Shown: positions 38,070 to 47,632, counted from the first letter of the stretch. The stretch: DNA of 64,000 nucleotides from Thermococcus sp. 21S9 (GCF_012027635.1 NZ_SNUS01000001.1:1426001-1490000); one strand, 5' to 3'. Translations and numbers: made by a program. Notes: generated by a model not told the origin, from the letters alone.

Positions 38070-38876
38070 ATGGAGATTGGGGTGACAATATATCCCCATT
38101 TCGTTACGAAGGACAAGAGCCTCGCGTCAATCCTGGCGGACGTCAAGATTAAGGACTACGACTTCGTTTCAATCTTCCCGCACACGCTCGGGCTAATCAA
38201 GAACGGTCTCGTCGTCGAGAAGAAGCTCAGGAACATCGAGACGACCCTTAGGGGAGTTGGAATAAGCTACATCGTCAGGATGCCGACGTCGGTCAACCTG
38301 CGCGACCACATCTACTACACACGCCACTTCCGCGTCGCCAAGGCCGTCGCCGATGTTGCAATCAAGCTCGGCGCCAAGGTAATCGTCATGCAGAGCGGTA
38401 GAACCGGAAGGCTCGACCTCGAAATCGAGGCCATACAGCAGTTAGCTGATATGGTCGGGCCCTTTGGTATAAAGATAGCCCTCGAAAACACCTTCAGCGT
38501 CAAGGACACGCTCTACGTTGTGGACAACGTTGACAGGGAGAACGTCGGCTTCGCCCTTGACGTGGCCCACGCCTTCCTCAGCGCCCAGGGTAACGAGGAG
38601 AAGCTCCTTGAGGACGTCAAGCTCGGCACCGACAAGACGGTAATCCTGATGATACACGACAACTTCGGAAAGCTCTTCCCGCAGGTCGAGCCAGAAGATG
38701 CCCTCGCCTACGGTGTCGGCGACCTCCACCTGCTCCCCGGAGAAGGCAAGATACCCTTCGGCAAGGTTCTCCGCCTGTTTGGCGATGTCCCACTGCTCCT
38801 GAAGGTCAAGGACCCGGACAAGTTCGTCAAGATACCGAGCAAGCAGGGGCTGATAGAGCTCCTTACGAGTCTCTGA
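38070..38876 (+). CDS. Xylose isomerase-like TIM-barrel protein
   Basis: 268 residues of the AP endonuclease 2/sugar isomerase-like fold. Metal-ligand candidates: Glu in KIALENTFSV, Asp/His in FALDVAHAFL, His in ILMIHDNFG, and HLLPGEGKIPF near the C terminus, matching the family's barrel pattern. Whether it is a sugar phosphate isomerase/epimerase or a nuclease relative cannot be decided. A longer in-frame extension to 37995 is rejected as it spans the promoter. Confidence 0.8.
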   Translation: MEIGVTIYPHFVTKDKSLASILADVKIKDYDFVSIFPHTLGLIKNGLVVEKKLRNIETTLRGVGISYIVRMPTSVNLRDHIYYTRHFRVAKAVADVAIKLGAKVIVMQSGRTGRLDLEIEAIQQLADMVGPFGIKIALENTFSVKDTLYVVDNVDRENVGFALDVAHAFLSAQGNEEKLLEDVKLGTDKTVILMIHDNFGKLFPQVEPEDALAYGVGDLHLLPGEGKIPFGKVLRLFGDVPLLLKVKDPDKFVKIPSKQGLIELLTSL

Positions 38877-38878
38877 TT

Positions 38879-39283
38879 TTAAACTCCTATCCTCTTCCCT
38901 ATCTCCCCGTAGAGAACTGCGAGGGCCTTTCCTATTGCCTCTTTCTTTCTCGTGAAGTGGGTAACGTCGTCGCTCAGGTTCTCGCGGATTAGCTTGACGG
39001 CTTCTTCAATCGTTATCAGCCCTTCGAGCCACGCGTAGGCGAATATGGCCTCGGCAACGTCGCCCCTCGCGTGCTTGTCGCTCCTTGGCGGGGCGAGTCT
39101 CCTTAGACCGGACATCTCAAGGGCTATACTTAAAGAAGCGTTCGGAACCCTCTCCCCGGTCGGCCTTCCGAGGTACTCGCTCAGGGCAAGGGAGAAGACG
39201 AAGTTGAGGAGAGAATCGCCGAATTTGGCGAGCCCCTTGTCGGTGAAGTCCTTAGGATAGGGAAAAGGGGCCAAGGGCTTCAC
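38879..39283 (-). CDS. RNase III-fold protein, Mini-III-like
   Basis: 134 residues with the two RNase III signatures and nothing else: [22 protein letters not shown] (equivalent to the LEFLGDxxL box) and [16 protein letters not shown] (equivalent to the second acidic box). The first Glu of the classical signature is Ala, as in bacterial Mini-III, and there is no double-stranded RNA-binding domain. It ends the csl4-DUF2067-rpoL operon (ATGA overlap with rpoL), so a role in RNA processing with the exosome is attractive but untested. Confidence 0.75.
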   Translation of the reverse strand: MKPLAPFPYPKDFTDKGLAKFGDSLLNFVFSLALSEYLGRPTGERVPNASLSIALEMSGLRRLAPPRSDKHARGDVAEAIFAYAWLEGLITIEEAVKLIRENLSDDVTHFTRKKEAIGKALAVLYGEIGKRIGV

Positions 39284-39567
39284 CCTTCGAGGGCCTTCTT
39301 CCAGGCGTCGAGAAGAACCCTCGCGCGGTCGAATATCTTCTGCGCGGCCTCCTCAAGGACTTCCTCGGGCTTGACCTTGCCGTCGGTAACGACCTTGAAG
39401 CGAGGTTTTCTGGCCATCAGAACGGGGTGCTCGATGGTGTAACCGGCGAACTTGACGTGCTCGTTCTCGTGGAGCACCTCGTTGAGCAGGTTGGCGAAGG
39501 TGTGGTCCTCTCCTTCAAGATAGAACTCCAGCAGGTTCTCCTCGCGCTTTATAACCTCAATCCTCAT
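39280..39567 (-). CDS. rpoL: DNA-directed RNA polymerase subunit L (Rpb11-like)
   Basis: Assembly-platform subunit pairing with RpoD. 95 residues with the Rpb11/RpoL motif [20 protein letters not shown] and [19 protein letters not shown] selects ATG 39567. It overlaps DUF2067 by 11 bp and the RNase III-like gene by 4 bp. Confidence 0.95.
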   Translation of the reverse strand: MRIEVIKREENLLEFYLEGEDHTFANLLNEVLHENEHVKFAGYTIEHPVLMARKPRFKVVTDGKVKPEEVLEEAAQKIFDRARVLLDAWKKALEG

Positions 39568-40186
39568 CAGCATCACCCGATAAAGCTTTCAACAGCTCTT
39601 CTAAGGCCTGCTCCTTGTTCTTGACCAGTTCGTATTTAAACTTATCCTCCTTCCACTCCGCCAGGCCGAGCTCGACCAGCTTTTCTATCACCTCGTCGGG
39701 CTCAAGGTTGAAGGCGACGCTGACCGGAACCACTACTTCTCTAATCTGCCTCGTCGTCTGAAGGGCTATCTCCGAAAGGGCCTCGCCGAGCTTTCTCACG
39801 AGTTCAACAGCCTCGCCCCAGGGGAGGGAAGTTACGAGCTCATTATCCCTCAGCTCCGCCGTTTCGCCGAGGAGCTCAAAGGCCTTGAGGATTATCGGCG
39901 TTGATACGCTCGTTCCGGCCTCGCGCAGGAGGTCGTCTATCGTGTAGTGGTAGAGCCCGCGCCTGTCAGGGTAGAGCTTGGCCCTTACGCGGTTGTGAAT
40001 CTCGCGTATCTTTCTTATGGCTTCTCTAATGTCGTCCTTCGTTCCCTGGACGTTTATCTTGATGGAGTCGAGCTTGCCGTGGACGTAGATGAAAGCCGGC
40101 AGGCGGAGCCTCTGGAGCTCTTTCATGAACTCCTCCTTTTCCACGTCGCTCTTGACGTGAATCGTTATTACCTTCTTGGCCCTCAT
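39557..40186 (-). CDS. DUF2067 family protein
   Basis: 209-residue archaeal protein of DUF2067. The N terminus resembles an RNA-binding ferredoxin-like fold ([37 protein letters not shown]), followed by helical and winged-helix-like parts ([40 protein letters not shown]). It sits between csl4 and rpoL with ATGA-type overlaps, which suggests RNA metabolism. Function is not established. Confidence 0.8.
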   Translation of the reverse strand: MRAKKVITIHVKSDVEKEEFMKELQRLRLPAFIYVHGKLDSIKINVQGTKDDIREAIRKIREIHNRVRAKLYPDRRGLYHYTIDDLLREAGTSVSTPIILKAFELLGETAELRDNELVTSLPWGEAVELVRKLGEALSEIALQTTRQIREVVVPVSVAFNLEPDEVIEKLVELGLAEWKEDKFKYELVKNKEQALEELLKALSGDADED

Positions 40187-40776
40187 AGAGACACCTTCAT
40201 CTTCCTGTAGTAGGGCGAGAGCTTCCTCGTCTCGACGTTTCCACAGCGCGGGCAGATTAACTTGTCCCCGCGCCTGATGAGGGGCGTTCTACAACGGGAG
40301 CAGAGGGCGTAAACGACGCCGAGGTCCTTTCCGCGGGTGGTGAGCTGTATCGGGCTCTTCTCGTTGGCTATAACCTTCGCCCTGACCACGTCGCCAATCT
40401 TGAATTCCTTTGTTATGTCCTCAACAAAACCTTCCTTGACTTGCGAGATGTGGATTCCAGCCAGTTTTGAAGTCGCTATCTCCCTGTCGTTCTCGCGACC
40501 CTCTATCTGAAGGAGCTGAACTATAACGGCCTGTGGCTTGACCTCTATGACCCTCGCCAGAACTATGTCCCCGACCTGCGGGAGGGGCGGGGTGTCGGTC
40601 ACGGGTTCGACGCTTATCTCCATTTTCTCCGGGTTGATTCTAACCTTGCCCGCTCTGGTTGCGTAGAGTTCGCCGTTCTCCTCTCTAACCCCCTCGCCGG
40701 GCATGAACTCTTCTATGACCCCGAGGTAATCTCCGGGGAGGACGAGGTCACCGTTTTTAACCTTCCTGTCTTCCAT
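40183..40776 (-). CDS. csl4: Exosome RNA-binding protein Csl4
   Basis: Cap subunit of the archaeal exosome (3'-5' RNA degradation). Order: N-terminal beta domain (NGDLVLPGDYLGVIEEFMPG), S1 RNA-binding domain (VGDIVLARVIEVKPQAVIVQ ... GDVVRAKVIANEKSPIQL), then a zinc ribbon (CSRCRTPLIRRGDKLICPRC). 197 residues. GGAGGTGAGGGG precedes the ATG. First gene of a four-gene operon. Confidence 0.95.
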   Translation of the reverse strand: MEDRKVKNGDLVLPGDYLGVIEEFMPGEGVREENGELYATRAGKVRINPEKMEISVEPVTDTPPLPQVGDIVLARVIEVKPQAVIVQLLQIEGRENDREIATSKLAGIHISQVKEGFVEDITKEFKIGDVVRAKVIANEKSPIQLTTRGKDLGVVYALCSRCRTPLIRRGDKLICPRCGNVETRKLSPYYRKMKVSL

Positions 40777-40887
40777 CCCCTCACCTCCGAAGATTTTCCG
40801 ACGCCTTCTTTTTAAGCGTTCCCCAACGTTTATAGGCCGAAGGAAAAAGTTTTAGTAATTCGAAACGATGGAAGGGTGGTGGTAGGA

Positions 40888-42768
40888 ATGAGAATGCTTC
40901 TGATACACGCCGACTACCTCGAGTACGAGGTCAGGGACAAGGCCCTGAAGAACCCTGAGCCCATAAACGACGAGCAGAAGAAGGGCAGGCTCGACGAGGT
41001 GCTGGCGGTTTTCATAAGCGTTGAGAAGGTTGACGAGACAAACCCCGACGAGGTCGTCGAGAAGGCCATAGCCGAGATAGAGGACGTTGCGAAGCAGGTA
41101 AAGGCCGAGAGGATATTCGTTTACCCCTTCGCCCACCTCAGCAGTGAGCTGGCGAAGCCGAGCGTCGCCCTTGAGATACTCAAGAAGATAGAGGAGAAGC
41201 TGAGGGAGAAGGGCTACGAGGTCAAGCGCGCTCCCTTCGGCTACTACAAGGCCTTCAAGCTTTCCTGCAAGGGACACCCATTAGCTGAGCTCAGCAGGAC
41301 GATAGTCCCTGAGGAGGGCGTTTCAAAGGAGGAGCGCAACATAGCCCTTGAGAAGGAGGAGAAAGAGCTCGTCAGCTACTGGTACATCCTCACCCCCGAG
41401 GGAGAGCTCATAGAGGTTGACAAGTTCGACTTCACCGGTCACGAGAACCTGAGGAAGTTCGTCAACTACGAGATAGCCAAGAACAGGATAGCCGACAGAG
41501 AACCACCGCACGTCAAGCTCATGCTGGAGCACGAACTCGTTGACTACGAGCCGGGAAGCGACGGCGGAAACCTCCGCTACTACCCGAAGGGACGCCTTAT
41601 AAAGGGCCTCCTCGAGCAGTACGTCACCGAGAAGGTCGTCGAGTACGGAGCGATGGAAGTTGAGACCCCGATTATGTATGACTTCGAGCACCCAGCGTTG
41701 GAGAAGTACCTCAACCGCTTCCCCGCGAGGCAGTACATCGTCAAGAGCGGTGACAAGAAGTTCTTCCTCCGCTTCGCGGCATGCTTCGGCCAGTTCCTCA
41801 TCAAGAAGGACGCGATAATCAGCTACCGCAACCTCCCGCTGAGGATGTACGAGCTTACAAGGTACTCCTTCAGACGCGAGAAGAGCGGTGAGCTTTCAGG
41901 TTTGAGAAGGCTCAGGGCCTTCACGATGCCCGATATGCACACCGTGGCTAAGGACCTCAAGCAGGCGATGGACGAGTTCAAGAAGCAGTACAAGCTCAGC
42001 ATGGAGGTTCTCAGGGGCGTTGGGCTCACTCCTGACGACTACGAGGTTGCCATAAGGTTCACCCGCGACTTCTGGGAGGAGAACAGGGACTTCATCGTCG
42101 AGCTGGCGAGGATAATCGGCAAGCCCGTCCTAATAGAGATGTGGGACCAGAGGTTCTTCTACTTCATCCTCAAGTTCGAGTTCAACTTCGTTGACAACCT
42201 TGACAAAGCTGCTGCCCTCAGCACCGTCCAGATTGACGTGGAAAATGCGGAGCGCTTCGGCATAACCTACTACGACGAAGAAGGAAAGGAGCGCTACCCG
42301 CTCATACTCCACTGCTCGCCGAGCGGAGCCATAGAGCGCGTCATGTACGCCATCCTCGAGAAGCAGGCGAAACTCCAGGCCCAGGGCAAGAAGCCGATGT
42401 TCCCGCTCTGGCTCAGTCCAATACAGGTTAGAGTGATTCCGGTCAGCGAGGACGTCCTTGACTACGCGCTCTACGTGGTAGGAAAGCTCGAGGGCGCGAA
42501 AATAAGGGTGGACGTCGACGACACCAACGACAGGCTCAATAAGAAGATAAGGAAGGCTGAGAAGGAGTGGATTCCCTACATCATCGTCGTTGGCAGGAAC
42601 GAGAAGGAGCAGAACACCGTCACAGTCAGGAGGAGGGAGGACGGCAAACAGGTCGAGATGCAGTTGGAGGACCTCATCAGGGAAATCCGGCAGAAGACGG
42701 AAGGCTTCCCATACAAGCCGAGGCCCCTACCGCTTCTCCTCAGCAAGCGCCCCAAGTTCAGGGGCTGA
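40888..42768 (+). CDS. thrS: Threonyl-tRNA synthetase (archaeal type)
   Basis: Charges tRNA-Thr. It has the archaeal N-terminal editing domain resembling D-aminoacyl-tRNA deacylase ([20 protein letters not shown], about 1-145), a class II core (motif 2 near [20 protein letters not shown] and motif 3 [16 protein letters not shown]) and an anticodon-binding C terminus ([20 protein letters not shown]). 626 residues. GGTGGT at 40876-40881 selects ATG 40888. Its 3' end overlaps the convergent gene by 42 bp. Confidence 0.96.
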   Translation: MRMLLIHADYLEYEVRDKALKNPEPINDEQKKGRLDEVLAVFISVEKVDETNPDEVVEKAIAEIEDVAKQVKAERIFVYPFAHLSSELAKPSVALEILKKIEEKLREKGYEVKRAPFGYYKAFKLSCKGHPLAELSRTIVPEEGVSKEERNIALEKEEKELVSYWYILTPEGELIEVDKFDFTGHENLRKFVNYEIAKNRIADREPPHVKLMLEHELVDYEPGSDGGNLRYYPKGRLIKGLLEQYVTEKVVEYGAMEVETPIMYDFEHPALEKYLNRFPARQYIVKSGDKKFFLRFAACFGQFLIKKDAIISYRNLPLRMYELTRYSFRREKSGELSGLRRLRAFTMPDMHTVAKDLKQAMDEFKKQYKLSMEVLRGVGLTPDDYEVAIRFTRDFWEENRDFIVELARIIGKPVLIEMWDQRFFYFILKFEFNFVDNLDKAAALSTVQIDVENAERFGITYYDEEGKERYPLILHCSPSGAIERVMYAILEKQAKLQAQGKKPMFPLWLSPIQVRVIPVSEDVLDYALYVVGKLEGAKIRVDVDDTNDRLNKKIRKAEKEWIPYIIVVGRNEKEQNTVTVRRREDGKQVEMQLEDLIREIRQKTEGFPYKPRPLPLLLSKRPKFRG

Positions 42769-43488
42769 AAGCTTTTTCAGCATTATCTTTTCTCTTCCAC
42801 TACTTACCTTGAGGGAGTAGACGACCGGTTCAAAATCGGCGTAAGGTGCCTTCAGGAAGTAGAGGAGCTCCTTGACGTGGTCCTCCATTATCCAGGACTT
42901 CGCGAGGAGAACGTAGTCGCTGACGTTGGAGACCCACGCCACAAAGCGCCTTGATACCATGTCGGCGTTGAGGGGCAGGAGGAGGGTTGATTCCGGGAAG
43001 CGGATGCTCTTGTGGGCTATCGTTTGGTTGAGCAGTTTCAGCGTCTGCTCTTCCCCGAGCATGAGTGAAGCTCCATCGAGGGTGTAAATCATCCGTATGG
43101 CCTTTCCCGATTTCAGTTTGTCCCGGAGTGGCCCGCAGTAAATCATGTCCACCTTGGGGTTTATCGTCTCGGGCTCAACCCTGTCAAGGTAGAAGACGTT
43201 TTCAATCTCGGTTCTCAGGGGGGAGTAACGGGAGCCGAAGACGTCTATTATTGCCATTTTTGAGCTATTAAGCGCTTTTTCGGCGTCGAGCCCAACGCTG
43301 GCGCACCTGTGGAGTAGACTGCGAAGCGGGACGCTGTAGTTTGATATCACCGTGAAGTATCCGCTCTCAATGGCCCGTCTCAGGAAAAGGAACAGAATCT
43401 GCCATGCGGATGAATAGGCGTCGAAGATGACGGCAACGGTAGAGCCCTTCATCCTGGAGGGAGGAAAAACGTCAAGGAGGGTTTCCAT
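42727..43488 (-). CDS. RecA-like-fold protein, DUF257-like
   Basis: 253 residues that look like the Thermococcales-restricted DUF257 group: a RecA/KaiC-like alternation of strands and helices ([44 protein letters not shown]) without a Walker A P-loop. It follows the TIP26-like gene by 3 bp, so they are co-transcribed. No enzymatic motif is seen. Confidence 0.6.
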   Translation of the reverse strand: METLLDVFPPSRMKGSTVAVIFDAYSSAWQILFLFLRRAIESGYFTVISNYSVPLRSLLHRCASVGLDAEKALNSSKMAIIDVFGSRYSPLRTEIENVFYLDRVEPETINPKVDMIYCGPLRDKLKSGKAIRMIYTLDGASLMLGEEQTLKLLNQTIAHKSIRFPESTLLLPLNADMVSRRFVAWVSNVSDYVLLAKSWIMEDHVKELLYFLKAPYADFEPVVYSLKVSSGREKIMLKKLSAPELGALAEEKR

Positions 43489-43491
43489 GCC

Positions 43492-44166
43492 TCACCCCCC
43501 GGGATGCGTCCCTGAGAACACCTCGTTCAGGAACTCCCTCGCTTCTTCGCTGAACTGGTCAAGCTTGACCTCCTTGCCGAACTTGTCGTAGACCTTCCCG
43601 TCCCTGAAGTTGAGCTCGAATATCTCGTAGTGCTCCTCGCTCTTCTCGTGGAGCTTTATCCCGTGACCCTTCAGGTGGTTTTCAAGGTTCTCGATGTCAA
43701 CGTACTTACCGCACTCCTCGCACTTATAGAACTGCCAGAAGATGTAGTCCTGGCCCGCTAAAACGTTAGCCTTTATGTGGTTTATCAGCGCACCGCCGAG
43801 GTACTCGTAGATGTCCTCCTGAACGAGCTTGCCGTTGTCGTCAACGACCTTAAAGCCTGCCCAGACTATGTGGTCGTTTATGTCGGCGAGAGTCGCCTTG
43901 AGGTAGCGGTAGGTCAGCACGAAGCTCCCGTTCTTGATGTAGAAAACTCCCTTGTCGGGGATGGCCACGATGTGGATTCCCTTAACGTCCTTCCCGGCGA
44001 GCGAATCCGCCTCGTCCTTGTTCCTGGCCACATCGATGAAGACTTCAACGTTGCTCTTCTTGTGGGTTCCGATTATGGTGCTTCCCTCTATCCGCCAGTG
44101 GTAATCGTCGAGGTAGCGGACTTGCGTGTACACCTTCTTAACGCCGGGACTCAGTTCGCTGTACAT
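43492..44166 (-). CDS. TBP-interacting protein TIP26
   Basis: Matches the Thermococcus TBP-interacting protein of 26 kDa, which binds TATA-binding protein and hinders its DNA binding in vitro. It starts [20 protein letters not shown], has a nuclease-like N-terminal half ([20 protein letters not shown]) and a C2H2-like zinc motif ([20 protein letters not shown]) near residue 150. 224 residues, the reported size. GGTGGTGAG selects ATG 44166. Its promoter overlaps an inverted repeat at 44201-44222. Confidence 0.82.
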   Translation of the reverse strand: MYSELSPGVKKVYTQVRYLDDYHWRIEGSTIIGTHKKSNVEVFIDVARNKDEADSLAGKDVKGIHIVAIPDKGVFYIKNGSFVLTYRYLKATLADINDHIVWAGFKVVDDNGKLVQEDIYEYLGGALINHIKANVLAGQDYIFWQFYKCEECGKYVDIENLENHLKGHGIKLHEKSEEHYEIFELNFRDGKVYDKFGKEVKLDQFSEEAREFLNEVFSGTHPGG

Positions 44167-44200
44167 GCTCACCACCTGAGAAGGTTCTCGCGGGTGTTAA

Positions 44201-44222
44201 TAAGCTTTAGCGGAAAAGCTTA
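44201..44222. promoter_or_regulatory. Perfect 8-bp inverted repeat at the TIP26 promoter
   Basis: TAAGCTTT-AGCGGA-AAAGCTTA is a perfect dyad. On the minus strand it carries the TATA (AAAGCTTATTAACACC) about 36 nt upstream of the TIP26 ATG and begins 4 bp after the uppS stop. It could be an operator for TIP26 or part of the uppS terminator. Confidence 0.5.
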
Positions 44223-44226
44223 AAAA

Positions 44227-45021
44227 CTACCGCCCAAAGCGCCTCTGCCTCTTCTGGAACTCGCGGATGATTCTGAGGAAGTCAATCTTCCTGAACTCTG
44301 GGAAGTAGACGTCCACGAAGAACAGCTCGCTGTAGGCTATCTGGTAGAGGAGGAAGTTGCTTATCCTTATCTCTCCGCCTGTCCTTATCACAATGTCAGG
44401 GTCGGGCATGTTGGGATAGTAGAGGTAGCGCTTTATCAGGTCCTCGTCTATCTCTTCCGGTTTGAGTTTTCCAGCCAAAACGTCGCTCACTATCTCCTTC
44501 ACCGCATCTGCAATCTCGCTCCTTCCGCCGTAGGCCAGGGCGATGTTGAGGGTGTAGTTGCTGTACTTTCTGGTAACCCTCTCGGCTTCCTCCGCCGCCT
44601 TCCTGACGTTCTCCGGGAGCATCTCCTTTCGGCCCAGAACGTTCACCCTTATGCCGTACCTGTGAACCCTCTCGTCCTCAACGAGTTCCTTGAACTTCTC
44701 CTCGAAGAGGTTCATGAGAGCGTTTACCTCCTCGGGGGAGCGCTTGAAGTTCTCGGTCGAGAAGGCGTAGACGGTAAGGGTTCTTATCCCGAGCTCCCGG
44801 CACCACTCGAGGATTTCTTCAAGCTTTCGCGAGCCGAAGAAGTGGCCGTACCAGGGGGGCTTTTCAAGCTTCCTGGCCCACCGCCGGTTCCCGTCCATTA
44901 TGATTGCCACGTGCCTTGGAATGTTCCCCGATTTAACCTTCTCCAGGAGATAGCGCTCGTAGAGGTCGTAGGCGGGCTTGAAAATAATATGGGGGATGTG
45001 GGAGAGGAGCCTGTAAATCAT
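44227..45021 (-). CDS. uppS: Cis-prenyltransferase (undecaprenyl/dolichyl diphosphate synthase)
   Basis: Extends farnesyl- or geranylgeranyl-diphosphate with isopentenyl units in cis to give the polyprenyl carrier for glycan synthesis. Motifs: HVAIIMDGNRRWARK (catalytic Asp), TVYAFSTENFKRSPEE, IVIRTGGEIRISNFLLYQIAYSEL. About 264 residues. ATG 45021 starts 5 bp after the gamma carbonic anhydrase stop. In archaea the product is probably the dolichol-type carrier for N-glycosylation. Confidence 0.93.
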   Translation of the reverse strand: MIYRLLSHIPHIIFKPAYDLYERYLLEKVKSGNIPRHVAIIMDGNRRWARKLEKPPWYGHFFGSRKLEEILEWCRELGIRTLTVYAFSTENFKRSPEEVNALMNLFEEKFKELVEDERVHRYGIRVNVLGRKEMLPENVRKAAEEAERVTRKYSNYTLNIALAYGGRSEIADAVKEIVSDVLAGKLKPEEIDEDLIKRYLYYPNMPDPDIVIRTGGEIRISNFLLYQIAYSELFFVDVYFPEFRKIDFLRIIREFQKRQRRFGR

Positions 45022-45026
45022 GGCCC

Positions 45027-45551
45027 TCACTCAAGCCTCTTCCTTGATTTGAGGTGCTTCTCGGCGAGCTCCATGTAGATTTCCGCGTTCTTCTTAGTCC
45101 ACTCGATTTCCTCCTCGGTGAGCTGTCTTACGACCTTGCCAGGGACACCAAGGACGAGGCTGTAATCGGGAATCTCCTTGCCCGGCGGAACGAGCGCTCC
45201 GGCTCCAATGACGACGTGCTTCCCTATCTTCGCGCCATCGAGGATTACCGCGCCCATGCCGATGATGACGTAATCACCTATCTCCGCCCCGTGAACGACG
45301 GCGTTGTGGCCGATGGTGACGTACTTGCCTATAATCGTTGGCTGGTTGTGGGAGGTGTGTATGCTCACGTTGTCCTGAACGTTGGAACAGCAACCGATGT
45401 AAATCTGCTCGATGTCGCCCCTGAGGACAGCCGAAGGCCAGACGCTCGTCTTCTCCTCCAGAACGACGTCTCCAATGACAGACGCGCTCTCGTCAACAAA
45501 AGCGGTCGGGTGAATCTTCGGCTTCTTTCCGTTGAACTCATAAATCGCCAT
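45027..45551 (-). CDS. Gamma-class carbonic anhydrase-like hexapeptide protein
   Basis: Left-handed beta-helix trimer of 174 residues, matching Pyrococcus gamma-CA in size. Metal-ligand histidines are in SIHTSHN and IGHNAVVHG; hexapeptide repeats run through the core and a helix closes the C terminus. The acidic loop of Methanosarcina Cam is absent, so it is CamH-like. GGTGGTGAAA precedes ATG 45551; an upstream extension is rejected. Carbon dioxide hydration is likely but unproven. Confidence 0.88.
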   Translation of the reverse strand: MAIYEFNGKKPKIHPTAFVDESASVIGDVVLEEKTSVWPSAVLRGDIEQIYIGCCSNVQDNVSIHTSHNQPTIIGKYVTIGHNAVVHGAEIGDYVIIGMGAVILDGAKIGKHVVIGAGALVPPGKEIPDYSLVLGVPGKVVRQLTEEEIEWTKKNAEIYMELAEKHLKSRKRLE

Positions 45552-45578
45552 TTTCACCACCGGGTTATAGTCCCGGGG

Positions 45579-45593
45579 AGAACTTATAAAGAT
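45579..45593. promoter_or_regulatory. Symmetric divergent TATA element (gamma-CA / hjc)
   Basis: AACTTATAAAGAT reads CTTTATAAGTT on the minus strand. Its centre (about 45586) is 35 nt from the gamma-CA ATG and 36 nt from the hjc ATG, so one box can drive both genes with equal leaders of about 9-10 nt. Confidence 0.65.
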
Positions 45594-45621
45594 AACCGGC
45601 CAACTTAACCGGGGAAAGGCC

Positions 45622-46020
45622 ATGAGGTACAGGAGAGGTGCCAGCGCCGAACGGGAGCTGATACGACTCCTTGAAGGGGCGGGGTTTGCGGTCCTCCGCT
45701 CGGCGGGGAGCCACAGGGTTGACCTCGTCGCGGGCAACGGACGGGACTACCTGTGCATCGAGGTCAAGAGCACCCGCTCGAAGAGGCTTTACGTATCCTC
45801 GGAGGACGTTGAGAAGCTCGTCTCGTTCGCGGAGCGCTTCGGCGGGAAGCCCCTCTTGGCTGTCAAGTTCATAAACGTGGGCTGGCACTTCTACTTCCCC
45901 GACGAGCTCAGAAAAAGCGGTAAGAACTACCGTGTTGAAGTCGGTGACGCGTTCCATACCCTTGAAGAGCTCGTCGGGAAGCAGAGAACCCTTGATGGGG
46001 TGATTGGCGATGAGGATTAA
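45622..46020 (+). CDS. hjc: Holliday junction resolvase Hjc
   Basis: Dimeric nuclease that cuts four-way junctions during recombination. Catalytic residues: Glu10 in GASAERELI, Asp34 in HRVDLVAG, Glu47 and Lys49 in CIEVKST. 132 residues. Its final 11 bp overlap the following surface-protein gene, an unusual pairing. Confidence 0.95.
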   Translation: MRYRRGASAERELIRLLEGAGFAVLRSAGSHRVDLVAGNGRDYLCIEVKSTRSKRLYVSSEDVEKLVSFAERFGGKPLLAVKFINVGWHFYFPDELRKSGKNYRVEVGDAFHTLEELVGKQRTLDGVIGDED

Positions 46021-47557
46021 ATTTTACTCTCTCCTGCTGGTCACGCTCCTGCTCGTTCACCTGCCAGCCGTTTCGTCTGAGGGCTCATCCCTTCTGAGCG
46101 TCACGGTTCTCAACGACAACATTCCCGCACTTCCTGGGAGCACCATTGTCGTTCCGTTTTCCATAACCAACCTTGGAAACGAGACCATAAACAACGTTAC
46201 CGTTTACGTTACCGGGCCGGCCCAGGGCTTTCAGTACAGTGTTAAGGTGATACGAACTCCAATAGAGCCTGGAAAGAGCGTGAACGACACGATAACGGTC
46301 AACGTTCTCAACGTTCCGCCCGGAAAGTACAACTTGACACTTGTCGCGAGGGCAGGGAACTTCTATTCAACGGCCAATTTCGTGGTTTCCGTTGGCGTTC
46401 TCTCGGACTATAGTCTCTCCGTGGATGTGGGAAGCAGGTACATATACGGAAACGATGTCGTCATTACCCTGAAGGCAATCTCCAAGTCCAACGGCGTTCT
46501 CCTGGGCTCCCTTGGCTACAAAATAGTCAGGGAAGGCGTTATCCTGAAGAGCTACGAGAACTCGACGTACCTGAACCCGGGCGAGGTCTGGGAGAAGGTA
46601 ATCGTTCTGAAAAAGCCCGATGTTGGCAACTACACTGTGGTTCTCTGGGCGAACTTTGGAGGTAAATACAAGAGGGTCGTGAAAACGTTTGAGGTGTACC
46701 AGAGAAAGCTTCAGTATGAGGTCTACTTCCGCGACGGAGCCATCTACGTTCGGGTCTTCAACGCCACAGGGGGAGTCCCAGGCATAGCGGTCTCCATAGA
46801 CAACGTTACCTTCAAGACTGACGTTGACGGTGAGGTTTCTTACCTCGTTAACGAGCCCGGCGTTTACAGGGTAACCCTCAACCTCGACGGTAGGATTGTA
46901 ACGACCTTCGTGGACGTCAAGAAGCTAATCGTCAGCCCGCGCGTCCTCAACGGCTCCATCGTGGTCAGGGTCATGGATTCAACCGGTGTTCCGGTTTCCA
47001 ACGTGACGGTCGTGGCATCGGGACCGCTCGGCACGGACTACGCGGTGACCAACTCCTCTGGTATTGCCGTCGTGAACCTTAACAAGACAGGTTACGGAAG
47101 CATCGTCATCAAAGCCGAGAGCGACCGCTACCTCCCGGGCGAGGCCGTGATTACCGTTTCAAAACCCGCTCCCAAAACGACCACAACGGGGACCCCGACC
47201 AACGCATCACCCACGAACTCGACTGCTCCCGTTCCTCCCGTCACCTCGGAGACGACCCGGGGAGGCTCAGGTCCCCTTGGGATAATTTTAATCCTCGCTG
47301 GACTCATTCTCGCCGGGACCTCGTACTTTGCCTTTGCCGTTCCAATAGTCCACGAGGAAACCCTTGACCGCTACTACTTCCTCAAGGTTCGCGCGCCAAG
47401 ACTTCGCCCTCTGAAGAACTACCGGGTTGAGAGGGCGGTTAACGCCGTTGAGGTAAGGGCTACAAAGGGCAACGCAAAACTCGAGAACGGAAGGCTCGTC
47501 TGGGAGCTCGACCTTGAGCCGGGTGAGGAGGCCTATCTCCAGGCCGTTCTCGGCTGA
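46010..47557 (+). CDS. Large surface protein with Ig-like domains and a cytoplasmic tail
   Basis: About 515 residues: signal peptide (MRIKFYSLLLVTLLLVHLPA), several Ig-like/CARDB-type beta domains (VPFSITNLGNETINNVTVYV; then TFKTDVDGEVSYLV and VTNSSGIAVVNL, carboxypeptidase-regulatory-like), a Thr/Pro linker (about 390-415), a transmembrane helix (LGIILILAGLILAGTSYFAF) and about 70 cytoplasmic residues. GGGGTGA (45997-46003) selects ATG 46010. Function unknown; perhaps adhesion or envelope structure. N-glycosylation sequons are frequent. Confidence 0.8.
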   Translation: MRIKFYSLLLVTLLLVHLPAVSSEGSSLLSVTVLNDNIPALPGSTIVVPFSITNLGNETINNVTVYVTGPAQGFQYSVKVIRTPIEPGKSVNDTITVNVLNVPPGKYNLTLVARAGNFYSTANFVVSVGVLSDYSLSVDVGSRYIYGNDVVITLKAISKSNGVLLGSLGYKIVREGVILKSYENSTYLNPGEVWEKVIVLKKPDVGNYTVVLWANFGGKYKRVVKTFEVYQRKLQYEVYFRDGAIYVRVFNATGGVPGIAVSIDNVTFKTDVDGEVSYLVNEPGVYRVTLNLDGRIVTTFVDVKKLIVSPRVLNGSIVVRVMDSTGVPVSNVTVVASGPLGTDYAVTNSSGIAVVNLNKTGYGSIVIKAESDRYLPGEAVITVSKPAPKTTTTGTPTNASPTNSTAPVPPVTSETTRGGSGPLGIILILAGLILAGTSYFAFAVPIVHEETLDRYYFLKVRAPRLRPLKNYRVERAVNAVEVRATKGNAKLENGRLVWELDLEPGEEAYLQAVLG

Positions 47558-47576
47558 CCTTTTCTTTCCATTAGTA

Positions 47577-47592
47577 AACCTTATTAAGCCGG
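47577..47592 (+). promoter_or_regulatory. Promoter of the M42 aminopeptidase gene
   Basis: AAACCTTATTAAGCC, centred near 47585, predicts a start near 47611 and a 22-nt leader bearing AAAGGAGGCG ahead of ATG 47633. Confidence 0.55.
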
Positions 47593-47632
47593 CCGAATAC
47601 ATTCAGATGACAGTCTAAAGGAGGCGAAAGCC

